This document shows, in pieces, positions 9,942 through 21,916 of a DNA stretch of 64,000 nt. The DNA lies in assembly GCF_000025525.1 (NCBI RefSeq), contig NC_013887.1:134729-198728 (forward strand). The letters run 5' to 3'. The stretch comes from Methanocaldococcus sp. FS406-22. Its GTDB lineage: Archaea > AGJL01 > Methanococci > Methanococcales > Methanocaldococcaceae. The first letter of the stretch is position 1, and each line of letters opens with the position of its first letter. The translations under genes were made by a program, and so were the position numbers. The notes under the pieces are model-generated. The model saw only the letters and a program-made list of their open reading frames with translations, ran no database searches and was not told the DNA's origin.

Positions 9942-11501
9942 ATGAAAATAGCCATTCTTGCTCCAACAATAACTCCTATTGTCTCCTATGGAGGATTGGG
10001 GGATGTAATGAGAGATTTGCCAAAATTTTTAAAGAAAGGTAATGAAGTAGTTGTTCTAACTTTAAACCATTATAACAGGTATTTTAACATCCCTTATGAA
10101 GTTATTAAGAAAATAACTGTAATCTATAAGGGGGCTAAAATTACATTTGATGTTTTGAGAACAAAACATCCGACGACAGGGGTTGATTTAATTGTATTTA
10201 GTAATGAAAGTGTCAATAACTTAAACGTTTGGGATCCTATTAAATATGAGATTTTTGCAGATTTGGTTGTTACTTATTTGGATGATGTTAAAGATATTGA
10301 TGTAGTGTCTGGACATGATTGGATGTGTGGTTTGGCTATAGCTAAATGTAATGATATCTTAGATTTACCAACAACTTTAACTATACACAACGAAGCTTTT
10401 AAGGGAGGGGTAGTTGAGTATAAAGGGGAAGTTATGACATTTTTAGAGTTAGGGATTAAACATGCAGATGCTGTTAATACTGTAAGTCCCACACATGCTG
10501 AGGAGATAAAGAACTGCCCTTATATAAAAAAATATTTAGATAACAAGCCATTTTGTGGGATTTTGAATGGGATAGATATCGATGAATATGACCCCATGAA
10601 AATAATAGAGAGGATGTTTAATCTCTCAAATAACAAACTCGACCCGAGAAATTATGGTTATATATCTCCTTACTCAGCTGAGGATGCTTATGATATAAAG
10701 CCAAAGATAAAATATTCATGGTTTTATAGAGAAGGGATATATGAGTATGTAGAAGATTGGAATAAGATTGATAAAGAAATATGGGCTACTGATGTAGAGG
10801 TTTATGGTGGAATAAATGGAGGTATAGAAACTCCATTGATTGGTTTTGTTGGAAGGGCAACACATCAAAAAGGTTTTAACACTATGTTTGAGGCCATTCC
10901 TGAGTTGTTAGAAAAACATGATATAAGATTTGTATTTTTAACAAAGGGAGATAGGGATATTGAAGAGAGACTAAAAAATCTTGCAAATGAATATGACGGA
11001 AAAATCTTGGCGTTGATAGGCTATAGCCTTCCACTTTCGTCTTTGGTATTTGCTGGGAGTGATTGGATAATTATGCCATCATACTGGGAGCCGTGTGGTT
11101 TGGTGCAGATGGAAGCTATGGCATATTGTACTCCAGTTATAGCTACAGAAACTGGAGGGTTGAAAGATACCATAATTCCTCTCCATCCAAATCCTTATGA
11201 GCACCCAAATTTTGACAAAGCAACGGGTGTTTTATTTAAAGTTCCAGATAAAGCGGGATTTATGTGGGGGGTTGAACATGCACTAAATTGGACATTCTAT
11301 AAACTCAATGAGATATGTATGTTTATGCAATACATAAGATACAAATGCCCTAAGCATCCTTACGATGAAAATGCCCCTCTCTCTATGATGATGAAAAACT
11401 GCTACTACCATGTGCTTAGAAACTTAAGCTGGCAAAACTCTCCATCTATAAGAAAATATAAAGGCTTATTTGGTGGAGCAATTTATAAGCATTTTTTATA
11501 A
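9942..11501 (+). CDS. glgA: Glycogen synthase, GT5
   Basis: The protein (519 residues from the ATG) carries the GT5 signature: N-terminal APTITPIVSYGGLGDVMRDLPKFL, in which the usual KxGGL loop appears as YGGL, then VSGHDWMCGL near residue 122, LTIHNEAFKG near 147, GFVGRATHQKGF near 303, and IMPSYWEPCGLVQMEAMAYCTPVIATETGGLKDT near 380-410. It extends alpha-1,4-glucan from a nucleotide-glucose. I chose the ATG at 9942 over the in-frame GTG at 9933, because that GTG overlaps the ribosome binding site. It is followed by pgi after 28 bases. Confidence 0.92.
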   Translation: MKIAILAPTITPIVSYGGLGDVMRDLPKFLKKGNEVVVLTLNHYNRYFNIPYEVIKKITVIYKGAKITFDVLRTKHPTTGVDLIVFSNESVNNLNVWDPIKYEIFADLVVTYLDDVKDIDVVSGHDWMCGLAIAKCNDILDLPTTLTIHNEAFKGGVVEYKGEVMTFLELGIKHADAVNTVSPTHAEEIKNCPYIKKYLDNKPFCGILNGIDIDEYDPMKIIERMFNLSNNKLDPRNYGYISPYSAEDAYDIKPKIKYSWFYREGIYEYVEDWNKIDKEIWATDVEVYGGINGGIETPLIGFVGRATHQKGFNTMFEAIPELLEKHDIRFVFLTKGDRDIEERLKNLANEYDGKILALIGYSLPLSSLVFAGSDWIIMPSYWEPCGLVQMEAMAYCTPVIATETGGLKDTIIPLHPNPYEHPNFDKATGVLFKVPDKAGFMWGVEHALNWTFYKLNEICMFMQYIRYKCPKHPYDENAPLSMMMKNCYYHVLRNLSWQNSPSIRKYKGLFGGAIYKHFL

Positions 11502-11529
11502 GTTTTACTAAAAAGTTTTGGGGGGAAAT

Positions 11530-14149
<2,620 letters not shown>

Positions 14150-14156
14150 ATTAATT

Positions 14157-14837
14157 TTATTTCTTTAGTGTTTTGACTCCTTTTTTAGTTCCAACTAAAA
14201 CTTTATCTACTCTTGTAAATATTCCATTTTCAACAACTCCGGGGATGTTATTTATTTCTTTTTCAAGCTCTATGGCATCATCTATATTCATAAACACATC
14301 TATAATCATGTTGCCGTTATCCGTTATAACTGGCCCTCTTTTTCTATCTCCTAATCTAATTACTGCCTCTCCACCCATGTTTGATAACGCCCTCATCACA
14401 ACCCTATAGGCTGAAGGAATAACCTCTACTGGAATTGGGAATTTCTCTCCCAACTTTTTAACTAATTTGCTCTCATCAACTAAAACAACAAACTCATCTG
14501 CGTTGTAATCAACTATTTTTTCTTGAGTATGGCATCCTCCGCCTCCTTTTATTAAAAATAGGGTTTTTTCTTCAACTTCATCAGCTCCATCAAATGCAAT
14601 ATCAACATCATACTCATCCAAGGTAACTAAGGGGATTTCATACTGCATGGCTAACATTTTAGCTTCGAATGATGTAGGGATTCCAAAGACTGTTAGCTCT
14701 TCCTCTTTAATCCTATTCCCAAGCTCTCTTATAAATAAAGCCGCTGTTGAGCCAGTTCCTAATCCAACAACCATTCCATCTTTAACTAACTTCACGGCTT
14801 CCTTAGCTACTTTTAGCTTTAAATCTTCATTTGACAC
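14157..14837 (-). CDS. rpiA: Ribose-5-phosphate isomerase A
   Basis: The 226-residue enzyme interconverts ribose-5-phosphate and ribulose-5-phosphate. Visible motifs are MVVGLGTGSTAALFIREL near residue 22 (phosphate loop), the catalytic Asp segment DVDIAFDGADEVEE near 78-91, LIKGGGGCHTQEKIVDY near 95-112 with the catalytic Glu, and the C-terminal GIFTRVDKVLVG. Length is normal. It is transcribed toward the sugar kinase gene and is separated from the CRISPR array by about 350 bases. Confidence 0.95.
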   Translation of the reverse strand: MSNEDLKLKVAKEAVKLVKDGMVVGLGTGSTAALFIRELGNRIKEEELTVFGIPTSFEAKMLAMQYEIPLVTLDEYDVDIAFDGADEVEEKTLFLIKGGGGCHTQEKIVDYNADEFVVLVDESKLVKKLGEKFPIPVEVIPSAYRVVMRALSNMGGEAVIRLGDRKRGPVITDNGNMIIDVFMNIDDAIELEKEINNIPGVVENGIFTRVDKVLVGTKKGVKTLKK

Positions 14838-15188
14838 CCTATCCCTCTTCCATGGCTTTGTGGTTTGTTATTGAAATATTAAGAGTGTTATAAAAAGTTT
14901 TTGTAATTTATAAATTTGAGAATATAAATTAAAGTAAGCAAAAAGAAATAATCCATATCTTAAAGAGCATGATTATAAAACTACAAAATCTTTTCATCCT
15001 CCAAAGAGTTCAGGATTTTTTAATCTAAATTGTAATAATTTTTAATACTGGTCGAAAAATTTTCTCGGGATTTTCTCTCTTTTGGTATTACTAATTTAAA
15101 TAGTTTGTTGTATATTTAGATGTGTGAGTATTACTGAGTTTAAGAATAAAAATAGCTTTTTACTTTTGATTTTAATGGTTTAAAAAGA
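14838..15188. other. Gene-free stretch between rpiA and the CRISPR array
   Basis: I see no coding frame or RNA gene here. The part next to rpiA (about 14840-14940) should hold the rpiA promoter on the minus strand. The rest is AT-rich sequence on what I take to be the trailer side of the array. Confidence 0.5.
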
Positions 15189-16036
15189 GAATAAAACCTC
15201 TAAGAGGTCTGATTTTAACCAGAAGTTCCAATAGTAACTCCAGACGGTAACGTTTCCATCCTCCAAGAGGTCTGATTTTAACATGTATAATAGTAGTAAT
15301 GATGCATTTAGATGCATGTTTCCATCCTCCAAGAGGTCTGATTTTAACAAATCATAAAGAATGTAAAAGCTGAAGTGAAAAAACTCAAGTTTCCATCCTC
15401 CAAGAGGTCTGATTTTAACCTAAAGAAATTTTATACTTTGCTGTTTATGATGAAAAGTTTCCATCCTCCAAGAGGTCTGATTTTAACACATCTGTTATAC
15501 CACTTACATACTTTAGAACATCTTTGTTTCCATCCTCCAAGAGGTCTGATTTTAACCTTAATGGAACAATATATGCAACATTTGTTCCAGCCATTTGGTT
15601 TCCATCCTCCAAGAGGTCTGATTTTAACCAGATTTATCATTCGAAACACCAACAATCAAACAATTTTAGTTTCCATCCTCCAAGAGGTCTGATTTTAACA
15701 AGAACCCAAAAGGACGGACGCACCAATATTAAAGGTTTCCATCCTCCAAGAGGTCTGATTTTAACTTGCATGATAAGCTCTATTGGGTTTTGATTGTTGT
15801 GTTTCCATCCTCCAAGAGGTCTGATTTTAACAGTAGGTATGATGAACCATCATTAAACACGTTGTGGAGGTTTCCATCCTCCAAGAGGTCTGATTTTAAC
15901 ATGCTATAAAATTTCTGATTATCCCTATTCGTTGCTGTTTCCATCCTCCAAGAGGTCTGATTTTAACGTTAAGGTTGTCAGAAGTTGTTGAAGCGGTTGA
16001 TGCAGGTTTCCATCCTCCAAGAGGTCTGATTTTAAC
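15189..16036 (-). CRISPR. CRISPR array, 13 repeats and 12 spacers
   Basis: Twelve identical 31-bp repeats begin at 15252, 15318, 15389, 15457, 15526, 15598, 15669, 15735, 15801, 15870, 15937 and 16006. A degenerate copy lies at 15189-15219. On the plus strand the repeat starts GTTTCCATCC and ends GATTTTAAC; its core CCTCCAAGAGG is partly palindromic. Spacers are 32 to 41 nt and all differ. I assign transcription to the minus strand: there the repeat ends GGATGGAAAC, giving an 8-nt ATGGAAAC tag like other methanococcal crRNAs, and the degenerate repeat is at the low-coordinate end, as expected for the trailer. No cas gene is in the window, so processing must rely on Cas proteins encoded elsewhere. 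Confidence 0.95.
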
Positions 16037-16160
16037 AGGGCAATCATCGACAATATAATTTTAATCACTCTTCTAATATTTAAGCTTTTCGGAGGTATAT
16101 TTTTCTAAGGGCAAATAACTACCTTTATTTATAAACCCAACGCTATATAAGCTTTTCCAT
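16037..16160 (-). promoter_or_regulatory. Probable CRISPR leader and promoter
   Basis: This AT-rich sequence borders the intact-repeat end of the array. On the minus strand GAAAAGCTTAAATATT (about 16091-16076) has the look of a BRE plus TATA element, 40 to 55 bases before the first repeat; a second TATATA-like element is near 16144-16152. Assigned from orientation and motif only. Confidence 0.5.
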
Positions 16161-16515
16161 CATCAATAAAATAGAGCATTTTTATCTTTCTAAATTTGAA
16201 AATTTAACTTATTAGTTAGAGAAATCCCATTTAGCTAAATATCCAATCTTAATTTCTAAAAATCTAAATAATTCAATAAATCTAAACATTCCAAATAATT
16301 AAATCAACAAACCCTTAGAAATTAAATTTAAATCCTCTAAATCCTTAAATACTAATTAATCATTAACCTTATCAAATTCTAAACACATTCAACGAGACAA
16401 ACATAACAACATATATCCCTAAATAACACAAATAATAAATTTGTAAAGTTATTTAAGCTTTTTGAACAGGACTTTTAAGCGTATATATACATCATTAATT
16501 TTTTGGTGATGCAAA
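16161..16515 (+). promoter_or_regulatory. Gene-free AT-rich stretch and tiaS promoter
   Basis: No open frame or RNA gene is supported in this very AT-rich stretch, which may be the outer part of the CRISPR leader. At its right end AGCGTATATATAC (about 16477-16489) is a good TATA element for tiaS, and GGTGATG lies at 16504-16510 before the ATG at 16516. Confidence 0.55.
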
Positions 16516-17778
16516 ATGTTTATTGGTATTGATGACACAGACAGCCCAAATAAATACTGCACTACCTATATAGCAACGTTATTAATAGAGGAGTTAAAAG
16601 GCAATGGATATAGCGTAGATATGCCAAAACTCATTAGAATGAATCCAATGGTTAAATATAAAACAAGAGGTAATGGAGGAGTAGCAATACATGTATTAGA
16701 TGAGCTGTATTCAAAAGATAAGGAAGAGATTAAAAATATAACAATTAGTTTAGTTGAAAAATATACTGATTTTGAATGTGAAAACACAAATCCAGGTATT
16801 GTATTTTTGGATGAAACAAAATATAAAGAAAATAGGGAAAAGCTCAACTACTACTATAAAAAAGTTCTCTATGATATTGTTAGCATTGATTATGCTGAAA
16901 AATTCATTTTAAAGGTTGGAGGGGAGTTTATAAAGTATAAATTGGGCAGAGGGATAATTGGAGCTTTAGGGGCTATATCATCAACTCCACCTTATACCTA
17001 CGAGCTTTTAGCTTACAGAAAGAAGGAGATGTGGGGAAAGAAGAGAGAAATTGATGAAAATAGTGTTATAAAAATGGATAAAGAAACATTCCCTTATACA
17101 TTTGACAACTATGATTATGAAAACAATAAGGTTTTAATAACACCAAATACTCCATGTCCTGTTTTATTTGGAATTAGAGGAATTGATGCTGAAATTTTAA
17201 TAAAGGCTATGAACATGATTGAAGGAGAAAAACCGGAAAGGTTTATGATTTTTAAAACAAATCACGGCACAGATGTGCATTTGAGAATGATGAATATTAA
17301 AGATATTTATCCAAATACTGGAGTTATTGTTTATGGTAAAGTTATAGAAGAGCCAAGAGACATAGAAGGAGGGCATGTAATATTCAGATTATCAGATGGA
17401 ACTGGAGAAATCGACTGTGTAGCTTACGAGCCAACAAAAGGATTTAGAGACATTATAAGAAAGCTTATAGTTGGGGATTATATAGCTGTCTATGGAACTG
17501 TTAGAGAAGAGCCATTAGGAATAAATATTGAAAAGATAAAAATCTTAAGGTTAGAGAAAAAGTTTGTTAAGGATAAGAGATGCCCATACTGTGGAGGAAC
17601 ATTGAAAGCAAAGGGTAAAAAAGCTGGTTACAAATGCAAAAAATGTAAAAAATCTATTGCTTATGATGAAATTAGAAAGATAGAAGTTGAGAGAGATTTG
17701 AAACCCGGATTTTATGAAGTGCCAGGTTCTGCAAGAAGGCATTTAAGTAAGCCAATACAGTTGATTGATTTAATTTAA
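16516..17778 (+). CDS. tiaS: tRNA(Ile2) 2-agmatinylcytidine synthetase
   Basis: The 420-residue enzyme attaches agmatine to C34 of the CAU-anticodon isoleucine tRNA, so that it reads AUA and not AUG. The domain order fits TiaS: N-terminal FIGIDDTDSPNKYCTTY (the unusual kinase-like ATP site), the GRGIIGALGAIS segment near residue 142, an OB-fold around GVIVYGKVIEEPRDIEGGH near 272-292, and a C-terminal zinc ribbon CPYCGGTLKAKGKKAGYKCK near 355. AUA is a very common codon in this AT-rich genome, so the gene should be essential. It is followed by the YcaO gene after 21 bases. Confidence 0.95.
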   Translation: MFIGIDDTDSPNKYCTTYIATLLIEELKGNGYSVDMPKLIRMNPMVKYKTRGNGGVAIHVLDELYSKDKEEIKNITISLVEKYTDFECENTNPGIVFLDETKYKENREKLNYYYKKVLYDIVSIDYAEKFILKVGGEFIKYKLGRGIIGALGAISSTPPYTYELLAYRKKEMWGKKREIDENSVIKMDKETFPYTFDNYDYENNKVLITPNTPCPVLFGIRGIDAEILIKAMNMIEGEKPERFMIFKTNHGTDVHLRMMNIKDIYPNTGVIVYGKVIEEPRDIEGGHVIFRLSDGTGEIDCVAYEPTKGFRDIIRKLIVGDYIAVYGTVREEPLGINIEKIKILRLEKKFVKDKRCPYCGGTLKAKGKKAGYKCKKCKKSIAYDEIRKIEVERDLKPGFYEVPGSARRHLSKPIQLIDLI

Positions 17779-17799
17779 AACTTTTAAGAGGTTTTTAAC

Positions 17800-18957
17800 A
17801 TGGATATAGCATATACATTAGCAAGTTATAGAATTTGCTCACCAGAAGAGACCTTCGAAAAAATACAGGAGGCATTAAAAAAGATAGAAACAATAGAGAT
17901 TAAGAATATACAGCATTTAGATAAAGTAAATATCCCTGTTTATTATTTAAAGAGGAGAGTTGTTATAGATGGGAAGGAAGGGATTGCCATACACTATGGA
18001 AAGGGAGCAACTGAAATTCAAGCAAAGGTCTCTGCATGCATGGAGGCAATAGAGAGATTTTCAGCAGGTTATGATAAAAATAAAGTTAAAGAAAAGGCAG
18101 ACAACCCAATAAACATTGAGGATTTAATACTGCCTCAATATGCTGACAAAAACGTTAAGGAATGGGTTGAAGGTATTGATATTATTAATAATGAAGTTGT
18201 TGATATCCCAGCAGATGCTGTTTTTTATCCAACATCTGGAAAGCTGTTTAGAGGAAACACCAACGGCTTAGCAAGTGGAAACAACTTGGATGAAGCTATT
18301 TTGCACGCCACTTTGGAAGTTATAGAGAGGGATGCGTGGAGCTTAGCAGATTTAGCAAGAAAAATCCCGAGAAGAATAAATCCAGAGGATGCAAAAAATC
18401 CATTAATTCATGAGTTGATTGAAAAGTATGAAAAAGCTGGAGTTGAGATAATCTTGAAAGATTTAACATCAGAGTTTGAGATTCCAGTTGTTGCTGCTGT
18501 TAGTGATGATTCAAGCAAAAACCCATTGATGCTGTGTGTTGGTGTTGGCTGCCATTTGCATCCAGAGATAGCTATCTTAAGGGCTTTAACTGAAGTAGCC
18601 CAAAGTAGAGCCTCCCAATTACATGGATTTAGGAGAGATGCTAAGTTGAGAGAAGAATTTACTTCAAAAATCCCTTATGAGATATTAAAAAGAATACATA
18701 GAAAGTGGTTTGAGTATGAGGAGGAGATATCTATATCTGATATGCCAAACAACGCAAGTTATGATTTAAAAAAGGATTTGGAGTTTATTAAAGACAAGAT
18801 TTCAGAGTTTGGCTTTGATAAATTGATATATGTGGATTTAAATAGGGTTGGAGTTGATGCAGTTAGAGTTATAATTCCAAAAATGGAAGTTTATACTATA
18901 GATAGAGACAGATTATCAAAAAATGCCTTTGAGAGAGTTAAGAAATTGTATTATTAA
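17800..18957 (+). CDS. ycaO: YcaO-domain protein, probable McrA thioamidation enzyme
   Basis: The 385-residue protein is a stand-alone YcaO enzyme. ATP-binding segments are visible: [20 protein letters not shown] near residue 68-88, [19 protein letters not shown] near 168, and [18 protein letters not shown] near 252. In methanogens YcaO (often with TfuA) uses ATP and a sulfur source to convert the active-site glycine of methyl-coenzyme M reductase to thioglycine, and this is the likely role. No tfuA gene is adjacent, as in other Methanocaldococcus to my knowledge. It sits 9 bases from the end of the convergent nifB. Confidence 0.85.
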   Translation: MDIAYTLASYRICSPEETFEKIQEALKKIETIEIKNIQHLDKVNIPVYYLKRRVVIDGKEGIAIHYGKGATEIQAKVSACMEAIERFSAGYDKNKVKEKADNPINIEDLILPQYADKNVKEWVEGIDIINNEVVDIPADAVFYPTSGKLFRGNTNGLASGNNLDEAILHATLEVIERDAWSLADLARKIPRRINPEDAKNPLIHELIEKYEKAGVEIILKDLTSEFEIPVVAAVSDDSSKNPLMLCVGVGCHLHPEIAILRALTEVAQSRASQLHGFRRDAKLREEFTSKIPYEILKRIHRKWFEYEEEISISDMPNNASYDLKKDLEFIKDKISEFGFDKLIYVDLNRVGVDAVRVIIPKMEVYTIDRDRLSKNAFERVKKLYY

Positions 18958-18965
18958 ATTTTTTC

Positions 18966-19868
18966 TTAATGAGAGAAGTGCTTCAATTCAAAAACATTGA
19001 GTTTTTTGTTTTTTTCATTAAGAAAATCTTCTAATATCTTTCTCTCTTTTAGTAATCCAACAGCATCGGCTCTACACTGCCTACAAGCTCTAAATTGTGG
19101 GATGTATTTTTCACACTCTTCCCTAACCTTTTTTAGCTCTTCACATGTTGGAGGTCTTAGATTGCTCATCTTATACAATGGGATTAAAGGAATGATGTTT
19201 TGCATATAAACAAAGTCCTTTAACTCTTTAGCAATATCAACAACATGGTTCATATTTATCTCTGGGATTAGGACAGTATTTACTTTTATTATTAAGTCCT
19301 CATCATAAGCCTTCTTTATCCCATCTATCTGGTTCTCTATCAATATCTTAGCCCCTTCAATGCCGTAATGGACTTTTTTGTCATAATAAACCCACTCAAC
19401 TATATCCTTCAAAATCTCTGGGTCTATGGCGTTTACTGTTACAGTTACAGTCTTTACGTTCAAATCAGCCAATTTTTTGTAGTATTTATTTAACAACAAA
19501 CCATTTGTAGAGAGGCATTTTATAAGGTTTGGAAACTTCTCATCAATGATTTTTAAGGTTTCAAATGTCTCCTTATTAAATAAACTATCTCCAGGCCCAG
19601 CTATTCCAACAACTTTAATGTTTGGCATATCTTTTAATACTCTGTTTAAATAGCTCTCAACATCCTCTGGTTTTAAGACAGATAAAGCTACTCCTGGTCT
19701 ATGCTCACATGCCTCTTTACCCAAACTCCTTCTACAGAACTTGCATGCAATATTACATTTTGGAGCTACTGGTAAATGGACTCTTCCGACTTTATCATGA
19801 ATCTTTTCATTAAAGCACGGATGAACCTTTGTTATATGGGCAAATTTTGACATCTTCTTTTTATCCAT
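18966..19868 (-). CDS. nifB: Radical SAM protein NifB
   Basis: The 300-residue protein has the NifB core: HPCFNEKIHDKVGRVHLPVA at residue 16-35, the radical SAM cluster motif CNIACKFC near 38, VVGIAGPGDSLFN near 86, STNGLLLNKY near 119, and the C-terminal QFRACRQCRADAVGLL, which supplies cysteines for the K clusters. NifB builds the carbide-containing NifB-co precursor of nitrogenase cofactors. The NifX-like domain found in bacterial NifB is absent, as usual for methanogen proteins of this length. GTGAT lies before the ATG. No other nif gene is in the window. Confidence 0.88.
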   Translation of the reverse strand: MDKKKMSKFAHITKVHPCFNEKIHDKVGRVHLPVAPKCNIACKFCRRSLGKEACEHRPGVALSVLKPEDVESYLNRVLKDMPNIKVVGIAGPGDSLFNKETFETLKIIDEKFPNLIKCLSTNGLLLNKYYKKLADLNVKTVTVTVNAIDPEILKDIVEWVYYDKKVHYGIEGAKILIENQIDGIKKAYDEDLIIKVNTVLIPEINMNHVVDIAKELKDFVYMQNIIPLIPLYKMSNLRPPTCEELKKVREECEKYIPQFRACRQCRADAVGLLKERKILEDFLNEKNKKLNVFELKHFSH

Positions 19869-19939
19869 AGTATCACATTATTCTGTTTAGATTTAATCTA
19901 TTTTATAATATTAGTTTATATTTAAAACTTTCTTTGAAG

Positions 19940-20587
19940 CTAAATCAAATTTAAATGTTCTATAATTGGATGGGAGATTGTGTATAATCCAATCAATATA
20001 ATTATTCCTCCACTTATTAAAGGAAGTTTTGATACCTTTTTATTTCCAATGTATTTTTTAATTAATTCCTTACTTTCAACAAAAGCTACTGCTAAACCAG
20101 TTAATGAAATTGCCAATCCAATGCTGAATATTGCAACATAAACTAAACCATCAAATAAATTTCCTGATGCTATTGACAATAACAAAACTGCCAACGCCGC
20201 TGGACATGGAACTAAACCAGCCGATAATCCTAAAGCAATAATTCCCTTTTTTGTATCTACTTTATGCTCATGTGGATGGAGATAATTTTTAACTATCCAA
20301 ATCCCCACAGCAATTAGAATTAATCCTCCAACAACACTCATCATGTCATGAACAACATTTACATTTAAACTTTCTAATAAATAAATTGATAAAATTCCTA
20401 ATAAGAATATTACTGCTGTGTGAGATATCGTTATAGTTACCCCTAATAAAATAGCATCTTTTAAATCAGCTTTTGTTCCTAAGATATAGGCTGCTACAAC
20501 ACTCTTTCCATGTCCTGGTTCTAACGCATGCAACATTCCGAGTATGAATGCTGTGATTGTGTATATTAGCTCCACGAAAATCACCAT
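19940..20587 (-). CDS. NicO-family nickel/cobalt exporter
   Basis: The protein of about 215 residues has six probable membrane spans. It carries the NicO/RcnA signatures ILGMLHALEPGHGKSVVAAY near residue 15-34, TITISHTAVIFLLG near 52-65, a His-rich loop with YLHPHEHKVDTKKG, and ALGLSAGLVPCPAALAVLLL near 118-137. Relatives export nickel or cobalt. It is divergent from the cobalt importer cbiMNQO, which suggests metal balance control. The start is uncertain: a GTG at 20575 has GGTGAT four bases upstream and may be used instead of the ATG at 20587. Confidence 0.82.
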   Translation of the reverse strand: MVIFVELIYTITAFILGMLHALEPGHGKSVVAAYILGTKADLKDAILLGVTITISHTAVIFLLGILSIYLLESLNVNVVHDMMSVVGGLILIAVGIWIVKNYLHPHEHKVDTKKGIIALGLSAGLVPCPAALAVLLLSIASGNLFDGLVYVAIFSIGLAISLTGLAVAFVESKELIKKYIGNKKVSKLPLISGGIIILIGLYTISHPIIEHLNLI

Positions 20588-20867
20588 AATAACTACTTTT
20601 TATATATCTGCTAATCTAGTAATACTTAGTATTATCTAAGATGCCTTACTATTTAAATAGTTTATTACTAAAAAAGAAAAATTAATCAATACTAAAAATG
20701 TCTTTAATTAAAAGTAATAATAAAAAATAATAAAAAACTAAAAAATTCGTTAAAAATAATACAATTAAAGCTTATTTTACCACTAATAAAACACCGTTAA
20801 ATTTATATAAGATAAAGAATACTGTAAAATTGTTAAGTTTCCTTTAATTTTATTTTGGGGTGATAGC
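20588..20867. promoter_or_regulatory. Divergent control region, NicO exporter / cbiMNQO
   Basis: No gene is seen. Two palindromes stand out: TAATACT-T-AGTATTA at 20620-20634 and the perfect 14-mer ACTATTTAAATAGT at 20648-20661. On the minus strand a TATATATAAA element lies near 20599-20608. For cbiM, AATTTATATAAGATAAAG near 20800-20817 is a good TATA element, and GGGGTGAT lies just before the TTG start. The palindromes are candidate operators for a metal-sensing regulator; this is inference. Confidence 0.5.
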
Positions 20868-21569
20868 TTGCACATAATGGAAGGATATCTTCCCCCAATG
20901 TGGTGTGCATTTTGGTGGATTGTCTCCGGGGTTGTAATGGCTTATGGAGTAATTAAACTAAAAAAACTGCTTGAAGAAAGTCCAGAAATGAAGCCATTGG
21001 TTGCAATATCTGGGGCATACATGTTTATCTTAAGTTCTTTAAAGATGCCATCAGTTACAGGAAGTTGTTCTCACCCATGTGGTAATGCTTTAGGGGCAGT
21101 GTTATTTGGTGTTCCTATAACTGCTGTCTTAGGGGCTATAGTTCTATTGTTCCAAGCGTTATTCTTAGCCCATGGAGGTTTAACAACACTTGGAGCAAAT
21201 GATTTTTCAATGGCAATTGTTGGACCTACTGCTGCAGTTATCGCATATAGGTTATGTATAAAAGCAGGCTTAAACTCTTCAATTGCAATATTCTTTGCGG
21301 CATTGTTTGGAGATTGGCTAACTTACGTTACAACCGCTATTCAATTAGCAATTGCATTCCCAATACCTTCATTCACAGCAGCATTTACTAAATTTATTGT
21401 AATTTATGCATACACTCAAGTCCCATTAGCAATTGCAGAAGGTTTATTAACAGTTATAATTTGGGATTACATTAAGAAACTAAGACCTGACTTGTTGTTA
21501 AAGTTGGGAGTAGTTCCAGAAGAAGAGTTAAGACCATATTTAAGCCCCTCTCCCGCAGGAGGTGAGTAA
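20868..21569 (+). CDS. cbiM: Cobalt ECF transporter, substrate-binding subunit CbiM
   Basis: The 233-residue membrane protein is the S component of the cobalt energy-coupling-factor importer. The N-terminus MHIMEGYLPPMWC is diagnostic: the amino group and His2 bind the metal together with a His in the TGSCSHPCGNALGAV loop (His69). This fixes the start as the TTG at 20868; starting at the ATG three codons later would remove His2. GGGGTGAT precedes it. Six to seven membrane spans follow, with SMAIVGPTAAVIAYRLC near 120. The gene abuts cbiN directly. Confidence 0.93.
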   Translation: MHIMEGYLPPMWCAFWWIVSGVVMAYGVIKLKKLLEESPEMKPLVAISGAYMFILSSLKMPSVTGSCSHPCGNALGAVLFGVPITAVLGAIVLLFQALFLAHGGLTTLGANDFSMAIVGPTAAVIAYRLCIKAGLNSSIAIFFAALFGDWLTYVTTAIQLAIAFPIPSFTAAFTKFIVIYAYTQVPLAIAEGLLTVIIWDYIKKLRPDLLLKLGVVPEEELRPYLSPSPAGGE

Positions 21570-21857
21570 ATGGAAACAAAACATATAATCTTATTAGGTT
21601 TAGTTGCCTTAATTATTGCCTTACCTTTAATAATGTATGCAGGTAAAGGTGAAGAAGAAGGGTATTTTGAAGGTTCTGATGATATAGGTACTGAGACAAT
21701 AGAAGAGACAGGATATCATCCATGGTTTCATCCAATATGGGAGCCACCAAGTGGAGAAATTGAAAGTTTATTATTTGCCTTACAGGCAGCAATTGGAGCA
21801 ATAATTATTGGGTACTATGTTGGATATTATAAGGCAAAAAGAGAAATAACTGCTTAA
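21570..21857 (+). CDS. cbiN: Cobalt ECF transporter, small subunit CbiN
   Basis: The 95-residue protein has two membrane spans, at about residues 5-24 and 64-83, joined by an acidic extracellular loop containing FEGSDDIGTETIEETGYHPW. This is the CbiN layout; CbiN stabilises metal loading into CbiM. It starts at the base after the cbiM stop, so translation is probably coupled. Confidence 0.9.
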   Translation: METKHIILLGLVALIIALPLIMYAGKGEEEGYFEGSDDIGTETIEETGYHPWFHPIWEPPSGEIESLLFALQAAIGAIIIGYYVGYYKAKREITA

Positions 21858-21916
21858 ATCTTTTAATCTTTTTTAGCATCTTAAATTTTAATTTTAAAAT
21901 TTTTAAGGTGAATTTT

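Noticed and set aside
15375..15793. Open frames across the CRISPR repeats
   Set aside because: They arise because the 31-bp repeat is open in several frames; the repeated peptides come from the repeats themselves.
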